This document shows positions 1 through 7,141 of a stretch of 15,564 bases of DNA, one piece after another. Under the pieces are notes generated by a model. That model was not told the DNA's origin. It ran no database searches and worked only from the letters and a program-made list of their open reading frames with translations. This DNA is from CAZIKF01 sp964539825. Its GTDB lineage: Bacteria > Muiribacteriota > UBA6191. Positions within the stretch are counted from its first letter, which is position 1. Each line of letters begins with the position of its first letter. Where the stretch lies: NCBI GenBank assembly GCA_964539825.1, contig CAZIKF010000066.1, positions 1-15,564 on the forward strand, in the 5' to 3' direction. Made by a program: the position numbers and the translations under genes.

Positions 1-30
1 GCTTCGCTAGGGATAGTTGGTGATGGGTTG

Positions 31-116
31 TCATCCTTTGGTTGCCAGGGGCTCCAGGTATTTCGCCTCGGGAATTCGACCTGTGTCGTCATCCTCTGGC
101 TTGACCAGGGGATCCA
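31..116. repeat. Two degenerate copies of a small palindromic repeat
   Basis: Two related stretches lie at 31-56 and 89-116. The second contains ATCCTCTGG / CCAGGGGAT (91-99 and 105-113) around the loop CTTGA, which makes a hairpin with one G-T mismatch. The first is the same motif with substitutions and a 2-nt deletion that weaken the pairing. The motif resembles the dispersed intergenic palindromes of many proteobacterial genomes whose spurious translation reads like LDxGI. That resemblance is from memory and was not searched. It does not encode a credible protein. Confidence 0.5.
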
Positions 117-120
117 CAAC

Positions 121-137
121 CCCGCCCACATGGCGGG
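121..137. repeat. Short GC-rich hairpin downstream of BCCT copy 1
   Basis: CCCGCC (121-126) and GGCGGG (132-137) form a perfect 6-bp GC stem around CACAT. It lies about 55 bases beyond the stop of BCCT copy 1 on the minus strand. No T-run follows on the minus strand, so a classical intrinsic terminator is not supported. It may be the second half of the adjacent palindromic repeat. Confidence 0.4.
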
Positions 138-147
138 ATCAAACTTC

Positions 148-192
148 ATTCCTCTGATTCCCTTGATTCCTCTGTTTCCTGTGATTCCTACT
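148..192. repeat. 9-bp tandem repeat array (5 units) at the 3' end of BCCT copy 1
   Basis: Five imperfect 9-bp units with consensus ATTCCTCTG lie at 148-156, 157-165, 166-174, 175-183 and 184-192. The array runs to the edge of the BCCT copy 1 stop codon (191-193). A four-unit, more diverged version lies at the corresponding place behind BCCT copy 2 (1867-1902). The array therefore belongs to the duplicated segment and has gained or lost one unit. Confidence 0.7.
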
Positions 193-1708
193 ACTTCCAT
201 TCCTCATCAAGGCTCTCCGCTCTTAGTGCCTTTACCAGGCTCCAGCCCATAAGCAGTATTAGAATTCCTAGAGGAAGCCCGGTTGCTACCGCCCCTGTCT
301 GCAGGGTTTTCAGGCTGGCCTGTCCTCCTCCCCATAACAGTACTGCAGCCACGAGGCCCTCTAAAACAGCCCAAAAAATTCTCTGTGATGTGGGGGGGTC
401 GGGATGACCATTTGCAGCCAGCATGTCGATCACCAGGGAGCCCGAATCAGAGGATGTGACAAAGAATGTGATCACGATTACGATTGCTAGTGAGCACAGT
501 AGGACAGGAAAGGGAAATTGCTGTAAAAAATGAAAGATGGCTGTGGACATGTTGGTGTTGACAGCTTCCGAGATGGATGTGATCCCGTTTATCTCAAGAT
601 GGATAGCGGTCCCTCCAAATGTTGAAAACCATAAAATACTCATCAAGGTAGGGATAAATATTACGTTAAGTATAAATTCCCGAATGGTTCTTCCCCTGGA
701 GATTCTGGCGATAAAAACACCTACGAAAGGTGCCCATGAGAGCCACCAGGCCCAATAAAATATGGTCCATCCGGTAACCCATCCCTGATCCGAAAATGCA
801 TATACATTAAACGTTTTTTCAATCAGCGTCTGAAAATAATGACCCCCGGACTGTGTTGCTATATTGAGAATTGCCACAGTGGGTCCAAGGATGAAAATCA
901 GGATCAACACGATGGAAGCTAGAATCATATTAAATTCACTTAGAAACTTGATTCCTCTGTTGAGACCGGTGACCACTGAAATGGTAGCTAGTGCGGTAAT
1001 AGCAGCTATGATTAAAATCTGGATTTGAATCGAGTTCTCAATGCCCAATAAGTAATTCAGCCCCGAATTCACCTGCATGGCTCCAAGTCCGAGTGAGGTT
1101 GCCACACCAAACAGGGTACCCAATATGGCAAAAATATCGACAAAATCGCCCGCAAAACCTTCCATACGATCCCCAAAAAGCGGTTTGAGCGCCGAGCGAA
1201 GCGATAGGGTCTCTCCTTTTCGAAAGCAGAAGTAGGCTAATGACATTCCAACTACAACATAAATGGCCCAGGCATGGACTCCCCAGTGAAAATAGGTTGT
1301 CTGCATGGCGAATTTTGCTGCTTCAATACTCTTGGGTTCAATGCCGGGAGGAGCTGTGAAGTGCATCATCGGCTCAGCAACTCCATAGAAAAGCAGACCA
1401 ATACCCATTCCGGCACTAAAGAGCATGGAAATCCAGCTCAAATAGGAGTAATCAGGTTTCGAGTCATCAGGCCCTAATTTGATGGAACCAAACCTTGAAA
1501 AGCCAAGGTAGATACAAAGCAGGAGATAGGCTGCAACCATCAAGAGCAGGAGCCAACCGAATTGATGGGTGATGAAAGTATGTATGAAACTGGTGAGAAC
1601 TTGGAAACTCTCGCGGAAAAAAATGCCCACACAGGCAATTGAGATGATAAGCACAGCAGATGTGATGAAAACTACGGGATTGAAAGTCTTAGAAGTGGAT
1701 AGTCTCAA
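191..1708 (-). CDS. BCCT family transporter, tandem copy 1 (betaine/choline-type)
   Basis: This is a 505-aa inner-membrane protein of the betaine-carnitine-choline transporter family, which imports quaternary-ammonium or related osmolytes, usually with Na+. The BCCT signature GWTIFYWAWW lies at residues 313-322 and is followed by LSWAPFVG. The TM3 glycine motif GMGIG is at 100-104. FHW(142)GVHAWAIY(150) matches the TM4 stretch that supplies Trp189 and Tyr197 of the BetP aromatic box, and W321, W322 and W325 match BetP W373, W374 and W377. Hydrophobic segments cover nearly the whole chain. The C-terminal tail is short, unlike the osmosensing tail of BetP. The start is TTG: the triplet aligned with the ATG of copy 2 is ACG, and a TAG in the same frame follows 9 nt later. 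GAAAGG lies 7 nt upstream of the TTG and is a fair ribosome site. The gene is about 90 % identical to its upstream neighbour. The substrate is inferred only at the level of betaine-like compounds. Confidence 0.93.
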   Translation of the reverse strand: MRLSTSKTFNPVVFITSAVLIISIACVGIFFRESFQVLTSFIHTFITHQFGWLLLLMVAAYLLLCIYLGFSRFGSIKLGPDDSKPDYSYLSWISMLFSAGMGIGLLFYGVAEPMMHFTAPPGIEPKSIEAAKFAMQTTYFHWGVHAWAIYVVVGMSLAYFCFRKGETLSLRSALKPLFGDRMEGFAGDFVDIFAILGTLFGVATSLGLGAMQVNSGLNYLLGIENSIQIQILIIAAITALATISVVTGLNRGIKFLSEFNMILASIVLILIFILGPTVAILNIATQSGGHYFQTLIEKTFNVYAFSDQGWVTGWTIFYWAWWLSWAPFVGVFIARISRGRTIREFILNVIFIPTLMSILWFSTFGGTAIHLEINGITSISEAVNTNMSTAIFHFLQQFPFPVLLCSLAIVIVITFFVTSSDSGSLVIDMLAANGHPDPPTSQRIFWAVLEGLVAAVLLWGGGQASLKTLQTGAVATGLPLGILILLMGWSLVKALRAESLDEEWK

Positions 1709-1866
1709 GAGCTAACCTTTCGTTAGGGGATGGGAATCTCATCATAACAGATGAAATGATTCTGCTTTTATTTTCCAGTGAGATGAAAATTCTTCTATTT
1801 TCGGCACCTATGGAAGGGTAGATAGAGAATTCAAGAAGGCAAAACCGAAGGATCGCCACAAACCTC

Positions 1867-1902
1867 ATTCTTCTGATTCCCTTTATTCATTTGATACCTA
1901 CT
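1867..1902. repeat. 9-bp tandem repeat array (4 units) behind BCCT copy 2
   Basis: Four imperfect 9-bp units (1867-1875, 1876-1884, 1885-1893, 1894-1902) align with the five-unit array at 148-192. They start with ATTCTTCTG and ATTCCCTTT. The array sits just downstream of the copy 2 stop (1915-1917, minus strand), as its partner does for copy 1. Confidence 0.6.
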
Positions 1903-1914
1903 TTCCAACTTTTT

Positions 1915-3432
1915 CTAAATTTCCTCTTCCCTCAATTTTTTCATCAGGCTCCAGGCCATAAGCAGTATCAAAATTCCCAGAGGCAGCCCGGTTGCTATCG
2001 CACCTGTCTGCAAGTTTTTCAGGCCGGCCTGTCCTCCCCCCAATAACAGTACCGATGCCACAAGGCCTTCAAGAACGGCCCAAAAAATCCTCTGTGCTTT
2101 AGGGGGGTCGGGATGGCCATTTGCAGCCAGCATGTCGATCACTAGTGAGCCCGAATCAGAGGATGTGACAAAGAATGTGATCACGATAACGATTGCTAGT
2201 GAGCACAGTAGGACAGGGAGGGGAAACTGCTGTAAAAAATGAAAGATGGCTGTGGACATGTTGGTGTTGACGACTTCAGAGATGGATGTGATTCCATTGA
2301 TTTCAAAATGAATGGCGGTCCCTCCAAAAGTTGAAAACCATAAAATACTAATCAAGGTGGGGATAAATAGTACATTAAGGACGAATTCCCGAATGGTTCT
2401 TCCCCTGGAAATTCTGGCGAGAAATACACCGACGAAGGGAGCCCATGACAGCCACCAGGCCCAATAAAATATGGTCCATCCGGTAACCCATCCCTGATCC
2501 GAAAATGCATATACATTAAACGTTTTTTCAACCAGCGTTTGAAAATAATGACCTCCGGTCTGTGTGGCTATATTGAGAATGGCCACGCTGGGTCCAAGGA
2601 TAAAAATCAGGATCAACAAAATGGCAGCAAGACTCATATTGAGTTCACTTAGAAACTTGATTCCCCTGTCGAGACCACTGACCACTGAAATGGTAGCTAG
2701 TGCGGTAATTCCCGCAATGACGATGATCTGAATTTGGACCGAGTTCTCAATGCCTAGTAGATAATTCAATCCTGAATTCACCTGCATGGCTCCAAGTCCA
2801 AGCGAGGTTGCCACACCGAACAGGGTACCCAAAATGGCGAAAATATCGACGAGATCACCCGCCAATCCTTCCATACGACTTCCGAATAGGGGCTTGAGCG
2901 CTGAGCGAAGAGAAAGGGTCTCTCCTTTTCGAAAGCAAAAATAGGCTAATGACAATCCAACTACAACATAAATAGCCCAGGCATGGACTCCATAGTGAAA
3001 ATAGGTTGTCTGCATGGCGAATTTTGCTGCTTCAATACTCTTAGGTTCAAGGCCGGGTGGAGCTGTAAAGTGCATTATGGGCTCTGCAACTCCGTAGAAA
3101 AGTAGACCAATACCAATCCCGGCACTAAAGAGCATGGAAATCCAGCTCAGATAGGAGTAATCAGGCTTGGAGTCGTCGGGTCCTAATTTGATTGAACCAA
3201 ACCTTGAAGTGCCAAGGTAAATGCAAAACAGAAGATAAATAGAAACCATCAAGAGTAGAAGCCATCCGAATTGATGGGTGATAAAGGTATGCACAGAGCT
3301 GGTAAGTACTTGGAATCCTTCCCGGAAGAAAATGCCCACACAGACAATTGAGATGGTAAGTACAGCAGATGTGATAAAAACTACAGGATTAAAATTCTTT
3401 GTAGCGTATTGTTTCAAGGGCTGACCTTTCAT
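1915..3432 (-). CDS. BCCT family transporter, tandem copy 2 (diverged ligand-site residues)
   Basis: This 505-aa (or 500-aa) BCCT transporter is about 90 % identical to the next gene downstream. The signature GWTIFYWAWW and the Trp cluster of TM8 are intact. Two functional motifs differ from copy 1: GMGIG in TM3 is GIGIG (Ile106), and the TM4 Trp that corresponds to BetP Trp189 is Tyr147 (FHYGVHAW). The Trp-to-Tyr change needs two base changes in the codon. These differences suggest altered substrate or ion preference, which is inference. The ATG at 3430-3432 has no Shine-Dalgarno sequence. The TTG five codons later (3415-3417) has GAAAGG 7 nt upstream, exactly as in copy 1, so translation may really begin there. 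The gene lies about 80 nt behind the transsulfuration gene on the same strand and may be cotranscribed with it. Confidence 0.93.
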   Translation of the reverse strand: MKGQPLKQYATKNFNPVVFITSAVLTISIVCVGIFFREGFQVLTSSVHTFITHQFGWLLLLMVSIYLLFCIYLGTSRFGSIKLGPDDSKPDYSYLSWISMLFSAGIGIGLLFYGVAEPIMHFTAPPGLEPKSIEAAKFAMQTTYFHYGVHAWAIYVVVGLSLAYFCFRKGETLSLRSALKPLFGSRMEGLAGDLVDIFAILGTLFGVATSLGLGAMQVNSGLNYLLGIENSVQIQIIVIAGITALATISVVSGLDRGIKFLSELNMSLAAILLILIFILGPSVAILNIATQTGGHYFQTLVEKTFNVYAFSDQGWVTGWTIFYWAWWLSWAPFVGVFLARISRGRTIREFVLNVLFIPTLISILWFSTFGGTAIHFEINGITSISEVVNTNMSTAIFHFLQQFPLPVLLCSLAIVIVITFFVTSSDSGSLVIDMLAANGHPDPPKAQRIFWAVLEGLVASVLLLGGGQAGLKNLQTGAIATGLPLGILILLMAWSLMKKLREEEI

Positions 3433-3514
3433 TAGGGGGATAAGTGTCCCATCTTAACAAATGAAATGATTGATCTCTTTCTCTTCAGTAAATTGAAAAT
3501 TCAATCTTCCGCAG

Positions 3515-4678
3515 CTATGAAATACAAGAAAGAGAAGATTCAAAATCATCAATGAGATCTTGAATGCATTCAACCCCTACGGAAACACGGATTAAAGAAT
3601 CGGAGATTCCGATTCTTGCGCGTTCTTCCTTAGGAATTCCTGCATGGGAAGTAGTGGCTGGTCTTGTCACCAGCGATTCTACAGATCCAAGGCTGGGTGC
3701 TTCTACGGGTATCTTCAAATTTTTAATAACCCGGGCAGCCTCTTTGACCCCTCCTTTGATTTCAAAACTCAGGACTCCTCCGTACCCACGGAAGAGTTCC
3801 CGTGCCATTGCATGTCCAGGGTGGTTCGGGAGTCCGGGATAGAAAACTGCTCTAACCTTGGGATGGTCAATGAGAAATTCGGCAAGAGCCTGGGCGCTCT
3901 CGTTGTGTCGCTGCATTCTTAGTGCTAGCGTCTTGAGTCCTCTTTCGAATAGAAAACACGCATGAGGGTCAAGGGTGGCCCCGAGGTGATCGAGCTTCTT
4001 CTTTATTCGATAGATAGTTTGGCTATTGGAGATAATGGCCCCGGCAACGATATCTGAATGACCATTGAGGTATTTGGTGGCACTGTGCACACAAACATCA
4101 AATCCAAACTCAATTGGTTTGAAATTCAAAGCGGTGAGAAATGTGTTATCGATGACGGTAAGCAGGCTATGTTTCTTGGCGAATTCCACCACTGAGGGTA
4201 GGTTGGCGACTTCAAGCAATGGATTGGAAAGAGGTTCCACATAGATGAGCTTCGTGTTTTGGCTCAATTGCTTCTCCCACCTTGCGGGATCGTCTCCATC
4301 TAAAAAGCTCACGCCGATTCCGTATTGGCTGATATCCCTGGTCAGAAAAGTGTAGGTACCACCGTATACACAAGGCTGGGAGAGCATGGAGTCTCCCGAT
4401 TTGAGTAAAGTGAGCAGTGTGCTGGTAATTGCCGCCATTCCACTGGAGGTAACGAGGGCTGATTCAGAACCCTCTATGGATGAAAGAATCTGATGAAGAA
4501 CCTGGTGATTAGGGGTGTTATTGAGTCTTGCATACTGGATTTTATGATAATCCTCTTCCCCGTCGTACTGGTAGTTGGCCGATTGAAAGATAGGAGTACA
4601 AACGGTTCTCTCGCGGTTTGGACTGCGTGTGAATGAATGGATTAATTGGGTATCGATATTGTGTTTTTTTGAAGTCAT
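3515..4678 (-). CDS. PLP-dependent transsulfuration enzyme (cystathionine gamma-synthase/gamma-lyase type)
   Basis: This is a Cys/Met-metabolism PLP enzyme of 387 aa, the usual length for the family. Visible landmarks are YAR (49-51, phosphate contact from the neighbouring subunit), SSGMAA (78-83), YGGTY (105-109, Tyr stacking on PLP), Asp177 in VIDNTF (PLP nitrogen), SATKYLNGHSD with the PLP lysine at 202, and LGSVES followed by RPATTSH (330-345). In bacterial methionine gamma-lyases the position after YG is Cys, but here it is Gly107. I therefore favour cystathionine gamma-synthase or gamma-lyase, or an O-acylhomoserine enzyme; the exact substrate cannot be read from the sequence. I chose the ATG at 4676-4678. 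The longer frame opens with a TTG at 4714 that adds 12 atypical residues and coincides with a probable -35 box. The gene is divergent from melA and upstream of the BCCT pair on the same strand. Confidence 0.9.
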   Translation of the reverse strand: MTSKKHNIDTQLIHSFTRSPNRERTVCTPIFQSANYQYDGEEDYHKIQYARLNNTPNHQVLHQILSSIEGSESALVTSSGMAAITSTLLTLLKSGDSMLSQPCVYGGTYTFLTRDISQYGIGVSFLDGDDPARWEKQLSQNTKLIYVEPLSNPLLEVANLPSVVEFAKKHSLLTVIDNTFLTALNFKPIEFGFDVCVHSATKYLNGHSDIVAGAIISNSQTIYRIKKKLDHLGATLDPHACFLFERGLKTLALRMQRHNESAQALAEFLIDHPKVRAVFYPGLPNHPGHAMARELFRGYGGVLSFEIKGGVKEAARVIKNLKIPVEAPSLGSVESLVTRPATTSHAGIPKEERARIGISDSLIRVSVGVECIQDLIDDFESSLSCIS

Positions 4679-4685
4679 AAAGACA

Positions 4686-4714
4686 ATGATAGATCCGCAG
4701 TGTATATGCAGCAA
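4686..4714 (-). promoter_or_regulatory. Candidate leaderless promoter of the transsulfuration gene
   Basis: On the minus strand TTGCTG (4714-4709) and TATCAT (4691-4686) are separated by exactly 17 nt. Only 7 nt (TGTCTTT) separate the -10 box from the ATG at 4678, so the predicted transcript would begin at or next to the start codon. No Shine-Dalgarno sequence is visible, which fits a leaderless mRNA. The -35 box is weak. Confidence 0.4.
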
Positions 4715-4737
4715 GAAACAATGAAAGGATGAATTCT

Positions 4738-6039
4738 ATGAAGATTTCATTCATAGGGGCCGGAAGTACTGTTTTTGCCCGAAATTTAATCGGTGATATT
4801 CTCTTTGATCCTATATTGAGAGACGCCGAAATTTCTTTACAGGATCTCGATGAGAACAGGCTTAGGGAGACACGCAATGTTGCTTTAGGTTTGTACGAAT
4901 CCCTGGGGCTCCCACCCCGGATTCAAACAACTCTGGAGCTAAGGGATTCTCTTTGCGGAGCAGATGCGGTCCTCTTTTTGTTTCAGGTTGGAGGTTATAA
5001 ACCCTGTACTGTCACAGATTTTGAGATTCCACGCGAATTTGGTCTGAGACAGACCATTGGAGATACCATGGGAGTTGGGGGGATCATGAGAGCCCTTCGG
5101 ACCATTCCGGTCATTCTCAATATCTGTATGGAAATTGAAGAGCTCTGTCCCGACGCTCTTATTCTCAACTACGTGAATCCCATGGCCATGAATTGTATGG
5201 CCGTTCATCAATCCTATCCCCATTTAAAGATTCTGGGCCTATGTCACTCCGTTCAGGAAACCATTGCCAAGATTGCCGAAGATCTGGGCCGCAAAGAAGA
5301 ACAGTTTGACTTTCTCTGTGCCGGCATCAACCACATGTCTTTTTTTCTCAGCATTCACGACAAAAATGGGAACGATCTGTATCCCGAACTAAAGCGAATA
5401 CCCCAAGAAAGTAGGTCTCCCGAAAATGACCTGGTGCGCTATGAGGTACTCAAACATTTTGGGTATTTCGTTACCGAATCGAGCGAGCACTTTGCCGAAT
5501 ATGTACCCTGGTTCATCAAGAGAGGTAGGAAAGATCTTATCGAGAAGTACAAGATTCCCCTCGACGAATACCCACGCAGATGCGAGGAGCAGATTCAGGA
5601 GTGGGAGAAGCTCAAACAGGAACTCATTGATAATCCCGGGTCCCTGGAAGTGGAGCGAAGTAATGAATATGCCGCCTCGATTCTACGTGCCTACCTTGGC
5701 GGGGGACGATGTGAAGTCAACGCGAACGTGTCCAATACGGGATGTTTAATTGGTCTTCCGGAAGAATCCTGCGTGGAGGTACCCTGTGAAGTTTCCACTG
5801 GAACCATTCATCCTCAATTGATAGAGAAGTTCCCAAAGCATCTATCAGCTTTGATCAAAACCAATATTAATGTACAGGAGCTTGCCGTAAGAGCGGCTTT
5901 GGATAAAAGCAGGGAATCCGTTTATCATGCCGCTTTTCTTGATCCACACACCGCAGCAGAGCTCTCATTGAGTGAGATTCGAAAGCTTGTAGACAGGCTG
6001 ATCGAAGGTCATGGAGCATGGATTCCCAAACTTCATTGA
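4738..6039 (+). CDS. melA: Alpha-galactosidase, glycoside hydrolase family 4
   Basis: This cytoplasmic GH4 alpha-galactosidase hydrolyses alpha-1,6-galactosides such as melibiose by the NAD+- and Mn2+-dependent oxidation-elimination mechanism of the family. The protein has 433 aa, close to E. coli MelA. The N-terminal Rossmann loop reads FIGAGST (residues 6-12). Family stretches include QVGGYKPCTVTDFE, GGIMRALRTIP, LNYVNPMAMN, the metal-binding Cys169 in GLCHS and His199 in AGINHM, then YFVTESSEHFAEY and WFIK, and near the end YHAAFLDPHTAA. I prefer the ATG at 4738: GAAAGGA ends 8 nt before it, whereas the same element abuts the ATG at 4729 with no spacer. It is the first gene of an operon with galT, galK and a GPH symporter. 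Similarity to E. coli MelA is strong along the entire length (recognised from memory). Confidence 0.95.
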   Translation: MKISFIGAGSTVFARNLIGDILFDPILRDAEISLQDLDENRLRETRNVALGLYESLGLPPRIQTTLELRDSLCGADAVLFLFQVGGYKPCTVTDFEIPREFGLRQTIGDTMGVGGIMRALRTIPVILNICMEIEELCPDALILNYVNPMAMNCMAVHQSYPHLKILGLCHSVQETIAKIAEDLGRKEEQFDFLCAGINHMSFFLSIHDKNGNDLYPELKRIPQESRSPENDLVRYEVLKHFGYFVTESSEHFAEYVPWFIKRGRKDLIEKYKIPLDEYPRRCEEQIQEWEKLKQELIDNPGSLEVERSNEYAASILRAYLGGGRCEVNANVSNTGCLIGLPEESCVEVPCEVSTGTIHPQLIEKFPKHLSALIKTNINVQELAVRAALDKSRESVYHAAFLDPHTAAELSLSEIRKLVDRLIEGHGAWIPKLH

Positions 6040-6130
6040 ATCCCGCAGATTGTCTCGACGTGTCCTGGTCATTGTAAAAATGGATGGTCGATGCTACCTT
6101 GTCCGGCTTTTTTTGTTTTGACGAAAGTGA

Positions 6131-7141
6131 ATGATGTCGGCACAGTTGGGAGTACATAGGCGCTTTGATCCGCTTAGCGGTCGTTGGATTCTGGTTTCTC
6201 CTCACCGCACCCAAAGACCCTGGAGCGGACAGAAGGAGAAAGCTGCCGAGGCTTCCTCACGAACCCATGATTCGAAATGTTATTTATGTCCGCGGGTTAC
6301 CCGGGTAAGCGGGGTTGTGAATCCGGATTACCAGGAAACCTATGTTTTTGAAAACGATGTTCCGGCTCTCCTTCCCGAATCCAGTCATGTAGGTGAGGCT
6401 TCATCGTTATTCAGGAGTGAACCTGCCGTTGGAACAGCCAGAGTTCTATGCTTTTCTCCCAGGCATGATTTAACCCTGGCGGATTTTAATCAATCACAAT
6501 TCCTTCAAGTCATTGAAGCCTGGAAAACTCAGGCTGCAGAACTCGGGAAAACTTATCGATGGGTTCAGATCTTTGAAAATAAAGGTGCTGCCATGGGTGC
6601 GTCAAGTCCTCACCCTCACGGTCAAATCTGGGCTAGCTCTCATCTCCCGCTGGAGATGCAAAGAGAGGATGAAAATCAGGCAAATTACTTCGAGAAACAC
6701 AAAACGAACATGCTTCTCGACTACGCAAAACAAGAGTGTATCCGGGAGGTTCGTGTGGTGGTGAGAAATAGCGATTGGATCGCACTCATACCTTACTGGG
6801 CTACGTGGCCATTTGAAACCATGATTCTTCCGTTAAAACACGTTACCAGGTTTGAAGATTTGGATCATGGACTTTCTGAAACTTTGGCTGAAGTTCTCGG
6901 CAGGCTTCTTAAAGGTTATGACCGCCTTTTTGAAACTTCTTTTCCATATTCCATGGGATGGCACATGGCGCCCTTTCACGAAGAAAACATCTCCCGCTGG
7001 ACCATGCATGCACATTTCTACCCGCCGTTACTCAGATCAGCTACGGTGAGGAAATTTATGGTGGGTTACGAAATGTTAGCAGAGGCGCAGAGAGATCTCA
7101 CGGCTGAAGACTGTGCTCAAAGACTCAGGAAGGTTTGCTGA
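6131..7141 (+). CDS. galT: Galactose-1-phosphate uridylyltransferase
   Basis: This is the second Leloir enzyme; it exchanges UMP between UDP-glucose and galactose-1-phosphate. The protein has 336 aa, slightly shorter than E. coli GalT (348 aa). The zinc-site cysteines C50 and C53 (CYLC) are present, with His112 in CFSPRHD. The catalytic motif HPHGQIW holds the nucleophile His163, and H161 is the remaining zinc ligand. ENKGAAMG, PYWATWPFET, FPYSMGWHMAPF, HAHFYPPLLRSATVRKF and GYEMLAE are family hallmarks. Two ATG codons stand in tandem (6131 and 6134), and GAAAG at 6123-6127 is better spaced for the second. The gene lies 91 nt behind melA. Its TGA overlaps the galK ATG by one base, so translational coupling is likely. 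Confidence 0.96.
   Translation: MMSAQLGVHRRFDPLSGRWILVSPHRTQRPWSGQKEKAAEASSRTHDSKCYLCPRVTRVSGVVNPDYQETYVFENDVPALLPESSHVGEASSLFRSEPAVGTARVLCFSPRHDLTLADFNQSQFLQVIEAWKTQAAELGKTYRWVQIFENKGAAMGASSPHPHGQIWASSHLPLEMQREDENQANYFEKHKTNMLLDYAKQECIREVRVVVRNSDWIALIPYWATWPFETMILPLKHVTRFEDLDHGLSETLAEVLGRLLKGYDRLFETSFPYSMGWHMAPFHEENISRWTMHAHFYPPLLRSATVRKFMVGYEMLAEAQRDLTAEDCAQRLRKVC

Larger units (their letters stand above)
143..3540. repeat. Direct tandem duplication, unit about 1.7 kb, two BCCT genes plus flanks
   Basis: Segment 143 to about 1835 aligns with about 1860-3540. Similarity covers the whole transporter gene, the 9-bp array behind it and about 100 bp in front of it (for example the shared stretch ATGAAATGATT at 1750 and 3460). 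The upstream flank of copy 1 still resembles the last codons and stop of the transsulfuration gene, so the breakpoint probably lay in that gene's 3' end. The unit period is about 1715 bp. Confidence 0.85.

Noticed and set aside
28..252. 74-aa plus-strand reading frame at the left edge
   Set aside because: It is a translation of the palindromic repeats and the 9-bp array, runs antisense into the BCCT 3' end and has no ribosome site.
3515..4678. Methionine gamma-lyase assignment
   Set aside because: The position that is Cys in bacterial methionine gamma-lyases (after YG) is Gly107 here, in the motif YGGTY typical of cystathionine enzymes; so only the broader family is assigned.
4542..4877. 111-aa minus-strand frame across the transsulfuration/melA divergence
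   Set aside because: It overlaps the 5' ends of two well-supported genes in other frames and resembles no known family.
6040..6130. Intrinsic terminator between melA and galT
   Set aside because: A T-run is present at about 6110-6117, but I could not find a convincing GC stem before it, and the spacing and function favour one operon.
5867..6214. 115-aa minus-strand frame across the melA end and galT start
   Set aside because: It is a shadow of two clearly coding regions; no family resemblance and no ribosome site sought or needed to explain it.
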